DNA of 14,750 nucleotides from an uncultured Gammaproteobacteria bacterium (GCA_938021685.1 CALIFM010000204.1:1-14750); one strand, 5' to 3'; shown: positions 1 through 7,735, counted from the stretch's first letter. The notes: generated by a model not told the origin, from the letters alone. A program made the numbers and translations.

Positions 1-991
1 TTGGCGTGTTTAAAAAACCAGCGGCATCGCCGATCAACAAACCGCCGTCAAAATGTAAGTGCGGAATGGATTGAAAGCCGCCTTCAGAAATAGCACGTGC
101 ACCGTACGAAACCCGCTTGCCACCTTCAAGCTGCTTAGCAACAGCAGGGTGAGTTTTAAAGCGTTGAAATTCTTCAAAAGGGCTTAAATGCGGGTTGGTG
201 TAATCAAGACCCACTGCAAAGCCGACGGCAATTTGGTTTTTATCCATGTGATAGGCAAAACCACCGCCATAGGTTTTGCTATCCAGTGGCCAACCAATGC
301 TATGCAGCACTTCGCCTTCGCTATGTTGCTCATCGGATACTTCCCAGATTTCTTTGATGCCGAGTGCATATGACTGCGGCTGTTTGCCATCGCGCAAGCT
401 GAACTTGTCCATCATCTGTCGTGTTAAGGAGCCACGGCAGCCTTCGGCCAGAATCGTCACTTTAGCGTGCAGCTCCATGCCCGGGTCGTAGTTGGGGCCT
501 TGGCTGCCGTCTTTTGCAATTCCTGTCTCACCTGTGGCAATGCCCATGGCGCGGCCTTTCTCGTCAAACAGCATTTCAGCCGCGGCAAAGCCAGGGAAAA
601 TGTCAACGCCCAAAGCTTCGGCTTGCTCGCCCAACCAGCGGGTGAGTAAGCCAAGGCTGGCTACATAATTACCATCGTTGTGCATCTGCGGTGGGGTGGG
701 CAGTTTGATGGCTTTGCTTTTGGTTAGATAGACCAAGGAGTCTTTTTGCACGCTGGATTTAAGCGGCGCACCTTTTTCTTGCCAGTCAGGCAGTAACTCG
801 TTTAAAGCACGTGGCTCGATCACCGCACCTGCTAAAGTGTGCGCGCCTACTTCGGCGGCTTTTTCAACCACGCAAATAGACTGCTCGCGGCCTGCTTCTT
901 GATTGAGTTGGGCAAGTTTAATGGCGGCGCTTAGGCCCGCGGGGCCGGCACCCACAATCACCACATCAAAGGGCATTGATTCACGTGTCAT
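1..991 (-). CDS. Electron transfer flavoprotein-ubiquinone oxidoreductase (partial, C-terminus outside window)
   Basis: ETF-QO takes electrons from reduced electron-transfer flavoprotein (fed by acyl-CoA and amino-acid dehydrogenases) and passes them to ubiquinone at the inner membrane. About 330 residues are visible out of a family length near 550. The N-terminus carries an FAD-binding Rossmann fold with GAGPAG at residues 14-19, followed by the family-typical stretches VGAHTLAGAVIEPRALNEL and PDWQEKGAPL. Near the window edge the second FAD-contact region LLIGDAAGFLNTP is visible. The C-terminal 4Fe-4S cluster domain lies beyond base 1 and cannot be checked. The start is the ATG at 991-989, with an AAGG ribosome-binding site (1003-1000) eight bases upstream; an in-frame ATG five codons later is less likely. 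The gene is divergent from the HisN-like gene. The family call is confident; the missing C-terminus is only the window cut. Confidence 0.93.
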   Translation of the reverse strand, partial: MTRESMPFDVVIVGAGPAGLSAAIKLAQLNQEAGREQSICVVEKAAEVGAHTLAGAVIEPRALNELLPDWQEKGAPLKSSVQKDSLVYLTKSKAIKLPTPPQMHNDGNYVASLGLLTRWLGEQAEALGVDIFPGFAAAEMLFDEKGRAMGIATGETGIAKDGSQGPNYDPGMELHAKVTILAEGCRGSLTRQMMDKFSLRDGKQPQSYALGIKEIWEVSDEQHSEGEVLHSIGWPLDSKTYGGGFAYHMDKNQIAVGFAVGLDYTNPHLSPFEEFQRFKTHPAVAKQLEGGKRVSYGARAISEGGFQSIPHLHFDGGLLIGDAAGFLNTP

Positions 992-1224
992 AGTTTCAAC
1001 CTTGGTTTTGTTGTTTGTTTGGGGCCAAGAAGCGCGTCACATAAGCGTTGCTTAAACCAATAGATTCCTATTTTTGCGTGATTGCAGTGTGTGGTCAAGC
1101 GCCTATCCGTTACCAGAGTAAATTATGTCGCCTGTAAATTGGTCATTATTCGCAATTAATTTTACATGACCTTTGTGCTGAACTTGTTAAACTGCGGTTG
1201 TTATTGTTTTATCTATTTCTACGC
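992..1224. other. Divergent intergenic region between ETF-QO and the HisN-like gene
   Basis: These 233 bases separate two divergent genes and must hold both promoters. No ORF of note or RNA gene is seen. The most structured part is 1133-1171. It contains the inverted pair TGTAAA (1133-1138) / TTTACA (1161-1166), interleaved with a second pair GGTCAT (1141-1146) / ATGACC (1166-1171). AATTG (1137-1141) can also pair with CAATT (1152-1156). This could be an operator or a small hairpin, but nothing identifies the regulator. On the plus strand a weak TTGTTA-17-TTTTAT pair lies just before the phosphatase start, too close to the ATG to be convincing. Confidence 0.4.
1070..1098 (-). promoter_or_regulatory. 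Possible sigma-70 promoter for the ETF-QO gene
   Basis: Reading the minus strand, TTGACC (1098-1093) is followed after 17 bases by AAAAAT (1075-1070). The -35 matches the consensus at five of six positions and the -10 at four of six. It would give an untranslated leader of about 70 bases before the ATG at 991. This is a pattern match in an AT-rich region, so it is weak. Confidence 0.25.
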
Positions 1225-2004
1225 ATGCTGATTGATTCAGAAAAAATCCAATTTGCTCATCAACTAGCGGATGCTGCGCGTAAAGTTACGCTTAAGTATT
1301 TTCGCCAGCCTTTAACTATTGAACGTAAAGATGACCGTTCGCCTGTCACCATCGCCGACCAAGAAACCGAGCAAGTGCTGCGTGATTTAATTCATGCTAG
1401 GTACCCAGAGCATAGTTTCTATGGTGAAGAAAGTGGGCAGCATCAAACGGACTCGTCGTGGATGTGGGTGATCGACCCGATTGATGGTACCACTAGTTTT
1501 GCCACAGGCAAGCCCACTTTTGGCACACTTATCGCTTTATTGCATGAAGAGCAGCCTCTCTTAGGCATTATTGATCATGCGGCGTTGGATGACCGCTGGG
1601 TGGGGGTGCAGGGCCAAGCGACGACTCATAATGGCGTGCCTGTCAGTTGTAATGCTGTCACCGATTTGTCGATGGCATCTGCCTTCACCACGACTACCAA
1701 GATGTTCAGTAATGAAGTGATGATAGCGCAGTATAAAAACCTATCCAGCCAGTGCAAGTTTGGTGTGTTTGGCGGCGACTGCATGGGGTATGGTTTGCTC
1801 GCTTCAGGGTTTACTGAGATCGTGGTAGAAGCAGCACTTAAGCCATATGACTTCCTCGCTGTTACTCCAGTGGTAGAAGGCGCAGGTGGAGTGATTACCG
1901 ATTGGCAGGGCAAGGCCATAAGCTTGCAAACAGGTGACCAGATTTTAGCCAGCGCGAATCAAAGCTTGCATGACAAGGCGCTGGCTTTATTAGCCGCTGC
2001 CTAA
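1225..2004 (+). CDS. hisN: HisN-type histidinol-phosphatase / inositol monophosphatase family
   Basis: Mg2+-dependent phosphatase of the inositol monophosphatase superfamily, 259 residues, cytoplasmic. The closest resemblance I recognise is the HisN-type histidinol-phosphatase, which dephosphorylates L-histidinol phosphate in histidine synthesis. Visible motifs are GEESG at 67-71, DPIDGTTSF at 84-92 (metal- and phosphate-binding signature), and the GGDCMGYGLLASG stretch followed by KPYDF with the later metal-binding Asp near 209, then VVEGAGG. I chose the ATG at 1225 because the longer reading from a TTG at 1198 adds only nine hydrophobic residues that do not look like the family. Neither start has a good Shine-Dalgarno sequence. 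No other his genes are nearby, so context does not confirm the substrate. Another IMP-family phosphatase (inositol-1-phosphatase, CysQ-like) remains possible. The family is certain; the exact substrate is inferred. Confidence 0.82.
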   Translation: MLIDSEKIQFAHQLADAARKVTLKYFRQPLTIERKDDRSPVTIADQETEQVLRDLIHARYPEHSFYGEESGQHQTDSSWMWVIDPIDGTTSFATGKPTFGTLIALLHEEQPLLGIIDHAALDDRWVGVQGQATTHNGVPVSCNAVTDLSMASAFTTTTKMFSNEVMIAQYKNLSSQCKFGVFGGDCMGYGLLASGFTEIVVEAALKPYDFLAVTPVVEGAGGVITDWQGKAISLQTGDQILASANQSLHDKALALLAAA

Positions 2005-2023
2005 AGCGATTTAAGTGCAGGTC

Positions 2024-2032
2024 TGCTACAAT
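2024..2032 (+). promoter_or_regulatory. Extended -10 promoter element upstream of the DUF853 gene
   Basis: TGCTACAAT fits the extended -10 pattern TGnTATAAT with one change. No recognisable -35 lies 16-18 bases upstream, which extended -10 promoters can tolerate. The start of transcription would fall near 2039, leaving a leader of about 60 bases to the ATG at 2101, or about 22 to the ATG at 2062. Confidence 0.35.
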
Positions 2033-2100
2033 GTAAGCAGTAAATTAAAACCTTCTAATTGATGGCAAACAATGCCTCGTTGCAGCATCCTAAAACAACC

Positions 2101-3579
2101 ATGACAGAACAAAATCAAATTTTAATTGGCGGCGCCGACGGGCAACAAGTATTTCTTAATACCAGCATGGCGAATCGCCACGGTATGATCGCGGGGGCCA
2201 CGGGCACAGGTAAAACCATCACCATGCAAATATTGGCCGAAGGCTTTTCGCGTGCAGGCGTTCCCGTGTTTTTGGCTGATGTTAAAGGCGATGTATCAGG
2301 ACTGGCTACTCAGGGTAACCCACACCCCAAAATTGATGGGCGCGTGGCTGCCATCGGCATCGATGATTTCACCTTGCGAGGTAATCCAGTGGTGTTTTGG
2401 GATATGTATGGGAAGCAAGGGCATCCGGTTCGCACTACCGTAACCGAATTAGGCCCTTTGTTACTGACCAATCTGTTGGAATTAACTTCTGCTCAAGAAG
2501 GCGCTTTGTATGCTGCATTTAAGCTAGCTGACGAAGAAGGTTTGGCGTTGCTGGATTTAGAAGACTTGCAGTCTTTGCTGAGCTGGATGGCAGAAAACCG
2601 CAAAGAGTTGGTGGGTGAATACGGCAACTTTACTTCGGCTACCATTGGTGCAATTCAGCGTGCTTTGCTGGTGTTGGAAGAGCAAGACGGTGAAACGTTG
2701 TTGGGTGAGCCAGCGCTGGATTTCAATGACCTGATGAGCGTTGACTTTTCTGGTAACGGCATCATCAATATCATGGACGTGACTACGGTACTGTCGAAAG
2801 GGCCCAAACTGTATGCCACGTTCTTACTGTGGTTGTTGGCTGAATTATTTGAAAACTTGCCCGAAGTCGGTGACAGCGATAAGCCCAAGCTGGTGTTGTT
2901 TTTTGATGAGGCACATCTGCTGTTTGATGATGCTCCGAAGGCCTTGCTCGACAAAATTGAGCAAGTAGTTCGCTTGATTCGCTCTAAGGGTGTGGGTGTT
3001 TATTTTGTTAGTCAAAGCCCGCTTGATATACCTGATGAAGTGCTTGGGCAGCTTGGCATGAAGGTGCAGCATGCATTGCGTGCCTTTACCCCAAAAGAGA
3101 AAAAGGCTGTCAAAATGGTGGCGGAAAATTTCCGTGAAAATCCTGATTTAGACACCCATGCAGCCATCACTGATGTGGGTGTAGGCGAGGCATTGGTTTC
3201 GGTGCTGGACGAAGACGGTGCGCCGACGATGGTAGAGCGCACTTTAGTTCGCCCACCAGAGTCACGGATAGGTCCGCTCAGCGATAGCGAACGTGAAATG
3301 GTGATGTCGCGCTCGCCGATGCGTGGACGCTATGACGTTGAAGTGAACCGAGAATCAGCGCAAGAGCTATTAAAGGTGCGTACCGAGATCAAGATGAAGC
3401 AAATGGAAGAGCTTGAAGCGCAGCAGGCAGCTGAAAAAGTGAAAAAGAAAAAAAGCAGCGGGCGTAGCCGTCAAACGGCCAGCGAAGCAATGCTCAAAAG
3501 CGTAGTGCGTGCAGCAGGCAGCCAAATTGGGCGTCGTGTGGTGCGTGGTTTGCTAGGTTCGTTGTTTGGTGGCCGCTAA
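2101..3579 (+). CDS. DUF853 / HerA-type P-loop ATPase (YjgR-like)
   Basis: P-loop ATPase of the DUF853 (HerA C-terminal-like) family, to which E. coli YjgR belongs. The family belongs to the HerA/FtsK class, but its cellular role is not established. With 492 residues it has the usual family length. The opening MTEQNQILIGGADG leads into NRHGMIAGATGTGKT, with the Walker A motif GATGTGKT at 32-39, then LADVKGD at 58-64. Walker B is LVLFFDEAHLLF with D269 and E270, and RLIRSKGVGVYFVSQSP follows as the sensor/arginine region. The C-terminus has a charged helix (about 425-450) and a very basic linker near 446-457, then a Gly/Arg-rich tail. I placed the start at 2101 because family members begin just before the ILI segment. 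A TTG at 2059 or ATG at 2062 would add 13-14 residues; no start has a clear ribosome-binding site. It is cytoplasmic by appearance. Confidence 0.88.
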   Translation: MTEQNQILIGGADGQQVFLNTSMANRHGMIAGATGTGKTITMQILAEGFSRAGVPVFLADVKGDVSGLATQGNPHPKIDGRVAAIGIDDFTLRGNPVVFWDMYGKQGHPVRTTVTELGPLLLTNLLELTSAQEGALYAAFKLADEEGLALLDLEDLQSLLSWMAENRKELVGEYGNFTSATIGAIQRALLVLEEQDGETLLGEPALDFNDLMSVDFSGNGIINIMDVTTVLSKGPKLYATFLLWLLAELFENLPEVGDSDKPKLVLFFDEAHLLFDDAPKALLDKIEQVVRLIRSKGVGVYFVSQSPLDIPDEVLGQLGMKVQHALRAFTPKEKKAVKMVAENFRENPDLDTHAAITDVGVGEALVSVLDEDGAPTMVERTLVRPPESRIGPLSDSEREMVMSRSPMRGRYDVEVNRESAQELLKVRTEIKMKQMEELEAQQAAEKVKKKKSSGRSRQTASEAMLKSVVRAAGSQIGRRVVRGLLGSLFGGR

Positions 3580-3611
3580 AGGCATCATGCTAATTATTAA
3601 TTCGACCAAAT

Positions 3612-3616
3612 AAGGG
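3612..3616 (+). promoter_or_regulatory. Ribosome-binding site deciding a GTG start
   Basis: AAGGG sits six bases before the GTG at 3623. It supports that start over the in-frame ATG at 3653, which has nothing comparable upstream. Confidence 0.6.
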
Positions 3617-3622
3617 TAAGTA

Positions 3623-4444
3623 GTGGCTCAGTACAGCGGCGATATTCGCAAAATGCACACCGAGCAGGGTGAGAATGATACGGTGCAGTATCAGTTGCCG
3701 ATTGGTGACGAACTGCTGCCGATGAATGCACTGATCGGCCAGCAGATAGGGATGAGTACCAATGGTGAAATCCATTGCATTGCTTGTGGCCGCGCTACTA
3801 AGAAAAGCTTTCAAGGCGGCTATTGCTTCCCCTGCATGCGCAGCTTGCCTGAAACTGATCAATGCATTGTGCGCCCTGAGCTGTGTCATTTTCATCTTGG
3901 CACATGCCGAGACGCCGAATGGGGCCAAAAGCATTGTATGCAGGACCACATTTTATATTTTGCCAACTCTTCGGGCCTGAAAGTAGGCATCACCCGTGGG
4001 TCACAAGTGCCCACTCGGTGGATGGATCAAGGCGCGACTCAAGCCTTGCCTGTGCTAAAAGCGCCCAGCCGTTTCGCTATTGGGCAGTTAGAGGTGCTGT
4101 TTAAAGGACATTTAAATGACCGTACTGACTGGCGCAAAATGCTCAAAGGGGTGGCGGAATCGATGAATTTAGCTGCACGCCGTGATGAGGTGTTGGCGTT
4201 AGTTAATGATGAGCTGAGTGCTAAGCAAGACGAATTAAAATGGCAAACACTGCCTGATGCGAAAACTGAGCAGATTAATTATCCTGTGTTGACTTACCCT
4301 GAAAAGGTTAGCAGCATTAATTTAGATAAAACGCCGTTGTTTACGGGCAATTTGCAGGGTATTAAGGGTCAATATTTAATTTTTGATATTGGCGTGATCA
4401 ATATGCGTAAATACGCAGGTTATAATCTAAGCGTGAATTACTAA
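3623..4444 (+). CDS. DUF2797 family protein, Cys-rich, GIY-YIG-like segment
   Basis: This 273-residue protein matches my memory of the DUF2797 family, whose function is unknown. It has a zinc-ribbon-like block with CIAC at 52-55 and CFPC at 68-71. A second cluster follows with C81, C88, H89, H91, C95 and C105, so two metal sites are plausible. Directly after this, ILYFANSSGLKVGITRG (110-126) and TRWMDQGATQA (131-141) resemble the core of GIY-YIG nuclease-type domains: a strand with Lys-Val-Gly-Ile-Thr, then Arg-Trp and Gln-Gly-Ala. The C-terminal half has a conserved-looking LKGQYLIFDxGxxNxRKYxGY-type end (about 247-267). GTG is the start, backed by an AAGGG site. It lies 43 bases after the DUF853 gene and may be co-transcribed with it. 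Its stop overlaps the stop of the convergent exporter gene. A nucleic-acid role is only an inference. Confidence 0.82.
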   Translation: MAQYSGDIRKMHTEQGENDTVQYQLPIGDELLPMNALIGQQIGMSTNGEIHCIACGRATKKSFQGGYCFPCMRSLPETDQCIVRPELCHFHLGTCRDAEWGQKHCMQDHILYFANSSGLKVGITRGSQVPTRWMDQGATQALPVLKAPSRFAIGQLEVLFKGHLNDRTDWRKMLKGVAESMNLAARRDEVLALVNDELSAKQDELKWQTLPDAKTEQINYPVLTYPEKVSSINLDKTPLFTGNLQGIKGQYLIFDIGVINMRKYAGYNLSVNY

Positions 4445-5388
4445 GGCTGTTGCCTAGGTTTAGCCTTGTCTTTAGTAAAGGAGGTGCTGAACGACAGTGC
4501 TAGCCCACAAAAAACCAACAACATGCCCATTAGTTGGTATTGGCGCAGGTGTTCGCCCAAGAATATATAAGAAAAAATCACCGCAAATACACTAATTAGC
4601 GGTACAAACAAACTAGCTACGCTGGCGCCGCCTATGGCCACCCCTTGCTGCCAAAAAAATAGTGATAACAAGGACGGAAAGATGCCGACGTAGGCAATAA
4701 TCCAAAATGTCTGCGGCTGCCATATGGTTGGGGTTTGGGTGACCATCTCGATCAGAAAGAACGGGATGCAGGCTAGCCAACCAAAGAGAATTTGGCAAGC
4801 CAGCAACGCTAAGGTGGGCAAATCGTTCTTACGCCATTTTTTCAGCAGCACAGAATAAAAGGCCCAAGCGACCACTGCGGCAAGAATGGATAGATCACCG
4901 GCGTTAAAATCAAACGTGAGTAAGCTAAACACATTGCCGCGCGTGACTACCCATAGCACGCCTAAAACGGAGATGCTTAGGCCTAAAACTTGCCATGCAC
5001 GAGGCTTTTCGAGGCCATATGCAGCGCTGAGTAACATAATGCCTAGCGGCATGCTGGCTTGAATGATACCTGCGTTGTTGGCGCTGGTGAAATTGAGGCC
5101 CAAGTATAAAAATGCAGGGAATAAGGTGACACTGAGCGCTCCCAAAGTAAATAGTTTTAGCCAATCACGAGCAATGATGGCTCGGTGCTGATACAGGGCT
5201 TTATGCGTCAAGATTAAAATGATAACGGCAGCTAGGCTCCAGCGGTAGAAGGTGAGGCTAAATGGGCCGATCAGCTCAGCCGCTTGGCGACCCACGATGA
5301 CATTGCCAGCCCACAAGATGGGTGGAATCAGCAGGCACAGAAAGATTTTTGTTTTAGAGTGGGTGACCGACGTGCTAGTCATTATCAT
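4441..5388 (-). CDS. EamA/DMT-superfamily transporter
   Basis: Inner-membrane permease of the drug/metabolite transporter superfamily, 315 residues with about ten hydrophobic segments. These form two EamA repeats, roughly residues 14-148 and 164-301. Typical features are PPILWAGNVIVGR in helix 1, LTFYRW in helix 2, and SANNAGIIQASMPLGIML in the first repeat. The second repeat shows a similar layout with VAIGGASVASLFVPLISV and FLGEH. Many relatives export amino acids or metabolites; the substrate here cannot be read from sequence. It is the last gene of a minus-strand operon, its ATG (5388) lying 14 bases inside the end of the DUF3726 gene. A weak AGG sits a few bases before the ATG; a second ATG at 5382 is possible. 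Its position suggests it exports a product or intermediate linked to the upstream unknown genes, but that is inference. Confidence 0.88.
   Translation of the reverse strand: MIMTSTSVTHSKTKIFLCLLIPPILWAGNVIVGRQAAELIGPFSLTFYRWSLAAVIILILTHKALYQHRAIIARDWLKLFTLGALSVTLFPAFLYLGLNFTSANNAGIIQASMPLGIMLLSAAYGLEKPRAWQVLGLSISVLGVLWVVTRGNVFSLLTFDFNAGDLSILAAVVAWAFYSVLLKKWRKNDLPTLALLACQILFGWLACIPFFLIEMVTQTPTIWQPQTFWIIAYVGIFPSLLSLFFWQQGVAIGGASVASLFVPLISVFAVIFSYIFLGEHLRQYQLMGMLLVFCGLALSFSTSFTKDKAKPRQQP
4443..4467. terminator. Weak stem at the convergent junction
   Basis: AAGGCT (4443-4448) can pair with AGCCTT (4462-4467) across a 13-base loop, at the point where the DUF2797 gene and the exporter gene end tail to tail. 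Neither strand has a T-run directly after the stem, so a classical intrinsic terminator is not shown. It may be chance. Confidence 0.2.
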
Positions 5389-6025
5389 TTAAGCCTGCAC
5401 CTGCGCCGGCCATGCGCGAAGCTTCAGTAGCAGGGGCATAGGTGCGTGCAGCAAAATCATTAAGCGTGGCCATGTGGTGTGCTTGGTCTTTTTCAATGCG
5501 GCTATAGCACTGACTTTTTTTCGGTGCTGCGCAGGCTTGTAAACTGCACTCAGCAAGGTTACAGGTTAGAGCACCAATGGCAGTTTGCAGCTGCGCGTCA
5601 GGCCCCTTGACGGTAAGGGTGCATAGTTGATTGCTGGTCGTGTTATACCATTGCAATTGCTGTGCTGTATCACAAGCCGCGGCTATAAAGGGCGCGATCA
5701 ATAAAGGTTGGCACAATTGAATAGCTGCAGGTAGTTGAGACAAGCCTTGAGGCCCATGATCAGCAAGGCTGGCGCCTAAAGTAATCGGGCAGAAGGGTGC
5801 AATAGCCGATGACTCCGGTTTAAACGCTTGTTGCACGGGTCTTAGTTGTCTAGCATCGGAATCACACCAGCTTAAATATTCAGCCAAGGACTGTACTGCG
5901 GGTAGACCACGTGCCTGCAGCCATTGCACCGCAAAGCCCGCTTCTTCGGCAAGGCCCCAGCTAAAGCCAGCGCCGCGAGCAGCTTTCATGCTCAGTGCGC
6001 GTGTTTCGCCTAATGACCAGCTCAA
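5375..6025 (-). CDS. DUF3726 family protein, TTG start overlapping the upstream stop
   Basis: A 216-residue protein that I recognise as DUF3726, a family of unknown function. Family-like landmarks are the N-terminal SLGETRAL, KAARGAGFSWGLAEEAG (14-30) with WLQARGLP soon after, and the C-terminal FAARTYAPATEASRMAGAG leading to GLNDND. There is no signal peptide and no membrane segment. I place the start at the TTG at 6025-6023, which shares TGA with the stop of the preceding gene (TTGA, 6025-6022), the rare-start version of the common ATGA coupling. A TTG at 6052 would add nine residues not expected before SLGE, and the ATG at 5989 would remove the conserved N-terminus. The end overlaps the exporter gene by 14 bases. 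The protein contains six cysteines in the middle and C-terminal part. The function is unknown; coupling to the 564-residue protein suggests the two work together. Confidence 0.75.
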   Translation of the reverse strand: MSWSLGETRALSMKAARGAGFSWGLAEEAGFAVQWLQARGLPAVQSLAEYLSWCDSDARQLRPVQQAFKPESSAIAPFCPITLGASLADHGPQGLSQLPAAIQLCQPLLIAPFIAAACDTAQQLQWYNTTSNQLCTLTVKGPDAQLQTAIGALTCNLAECSLQACAAPKKSQCYSRIEKDQAHHMATLNDFAARTYAPATEASRMAGAGAGLNDND

Positions 6026-7716
6026 GTGCTTTGTAAGGGTGGATAGGCGCAATCATCGGGGTCGATATCAGCCAATTCGTGTGGGAAGGGTGCGCCTTGA
6101 AACATGGTGATACGCACCCAACGATCAGAGCGTGGGTCAAAGTGGGTGGCGCCAAAAAATGATAGCTTACAGCGCAGCAAATCAATCGGCAGCATGTCAT
6201 GCGCAATGGTATTGTCGCATACTTCGGCATACGGCAGTTTCTCTACCAACTGCAAGCGGCGCACCACATGGCGGTATTCGGGGTGGCGCATCAAAAATTG
6301 AGCACAACTTTGTTCTTTGTCCCAAGTTTGCAGCGCTTCATAAGCAAGTTTGATATCCCGCGCAGGGGCGAGTGCTTGCTCGTAATTGGCAATCGACTCC
6401 TCATGTCGTTCACCTAGGCGTGGCTCAAGTTTTTCTTCTGAAACGTACCAGATTCTCGCGCAAGCTTGTTTGCCGTCAAAATCAATGTCTAAAGCCCAAC
6501 CATATTTTTGCTCAATAATATTTTGCAGCCGCTTGATCGTCATTGCACCACTAATACAAAATTGCTCTGCTTCGTCGCAACACATCGTGTTGCTAAGCTG
6601 GTCGATCATTTCACCATAAGGCTCTATGATCAACGAAACCAATTGTTCTTGTCCTTCAAGGCTTAAATGTTGTTCTGCCCAGAGATATAGCGCATTCCAC
6701 GGCTTTTCTTGGGCTAATGGATCACTAGTAAAATGGGTGAGTAGTTTGTCAAAATCAGCTTGTAATTGGGTGATCTTTTCGGTTTGATAAGGGTGCTGGG
6801 TTACCCAGTTTTTAGCATTGATTTGCGCGCGCTGTACCAGCTGCTCAAACTGTTCAATATCTTCAGCATTGGCCTTGTCAATGGCGCGCACCTGCGCCAA
6901 AGCTGTTTCGCGTGCGTTCACCCAAGCGTGAATTAGAGCAGGGTGATTCAGCAAAAACGGCGCCATGCCAAGGCCTGTCGAATTGCCCACGCCAAATCGG
7001 TGGCGCAATTCGGGCGCTAACGTAGTAGCAGTCTTAGGTGCGCGTGCTTTAGCTAAATGCTCAACAAGGTCGATGGTGAATGCACGAATTAACCACACCG
7101 TCAGCAATTCGGGTTGAAACGAGCCGACAAATTCAGGTCGATCTGCCCAAGTTTGCCGATCAGCTGCACCAAATTTGGCCGAGCCATAAACCGCTGAGGT
7201 GCGCATCAAATAACCGGTGCTTTCAATTGGTTCTTGATCGGGCTGTTCGCCTTTAGCAAGGCAGTCAATAACATATTCAAACAATCGCACTGAGCGATTG
7301 GCACGTGCCAACACAAATTCGCTGTCGCTGATACGGCCAGCTTCTTGCAGTGGTACGTTTTGCGATAAGCGCTCGATATCGGCCTTGTTTGGAATGCCAT
7401 CAAACAAAGTAAAGGTAGAGTCCCAAGCCTCGGCAATGACGCGATCAGAGCGCTTTTCATCAGGTAGGTCGTGTGCAAAAGCGACAAGGGTATAGCTGCG
7501 TCGGGGGCCAGTTGCTTGATAAGTGGCAACGCCTACTCCGTCTGCGTTCACTTGCCAAATGGGCCGTGAAAACTGCCAGTTTTCATTCTTCAATCTCCGT
7601 AACAATACACGCATAAAGCTTAAGCGGCTTTGATGAAAACTGCCCATGCGCTTTAGGCGCATCACCTCATTGGCTGGGCGTAAGTTTAGTGCACTGAGAT
7701 CAGGCTGCGTTTGCAT
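6022..7716 (-). CDS. Conserved-looking protein of unknown function, 564 residues
   Basis: I do not recognise this protein family. It is a long soluble protein with no signal peptide or membrane segment. Dense, conserved-looking stretches include STGYLMRTSAVYGSAKFG (166-183), FQPELLTVWLIRAFTIDLVE (200-219), RHRFGVGNSTGLGMAPFLL (238-256), and ARIWYVSEEKLEPRLGER (420-437). The Gly-rich RFGVGNSTGLGM segment could bind a cofactor or nucleotide but fits no motif I can name. The region 275-330 is helical and charged and may be coiled-coil-like. The start is the ATG at 7716, 19 bases after the DUF1244 stop. An ATG at 7758 would add 14 residues and overlap DUF1244 by 23 bases, with no better ribosome-binding site. 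It is followed by DUF3726 with a 4-base overlap. Codon use and composition look like the neighbours. Its link with purine catabolism is by location only. Confidence 0.8.
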   Translation of the reverse strand: MQTQPDLSALNLRPANEVMRLKRMGSFHQSRLSFMRVLLRRLKNENWQFSRPIWQVNADGVGVATYQATGPRRSYTLVAFAHDLPDEKRSDRVIAEAWDSTFTLFDGIPNKADIERLSQNVPLQEAGRISDSEFVLARANRSVRLFEYVIDCLAKGEQPDQEPIESTGYLMRTSAVYGSAKFGAADRQTWADRPEFVGSFQPELLTVWLIRAFTIDLVEHLAKARAPKTATTLAPELRHRFGVGNSTGLGMAPFLLNHPALIHAWVNARETALAQVRAIDKANAEDIEQFEQLVQRAQINAKNWVTQHPYQTEKITQLQADFDKLLTHFTSDPLAQEKPWNALYLWAEQHLSLEGQEQLVSLIIEPYGEMIDQLSNTMCCDEAEQFCISGAMTIKRLQNIIEQKYGWALDIDFDGKQACARIWYVSEEKLEPRLGERHEESIANYEQALAPARDIKLAYEALQTWDKEQSCAQFLMRHPEYRHVVRRLQLVEKLPYAEVCDNTIAHDMLPIDLLRCKLSFFGATHFDPRSDRWVRITMFQGAPFPHELADIDPDDCAYPPLQST

Positions 7717-7735
7717 AATAGTCGATGATAGGCAC

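Noticed and set aside
1198..1224. TTG start nine codons upstream in the HisN-like gene
   Set aside because: The added residues are hydrophobic and unlike the family N-terminus, and the TTG has no ribosome-binding site; the ATG at 1225 fits better.
2655..2954. Open frames antisense to the DUF853, deaminase, ATPase and other genes, some near 100 codons
   Set aside because: They lie wholly inside clear protein-coding genes, lack ribosome-binding sites and give low-complexity or unrecognisable peptides; they are frame shadows.
3590..3949. Minus-strand frame of 119 codons over the start of the DUF2797 gene
   Set aside because: It overlaps a well-supported gene with a good ribosome-binding site and has no recognisable domain.
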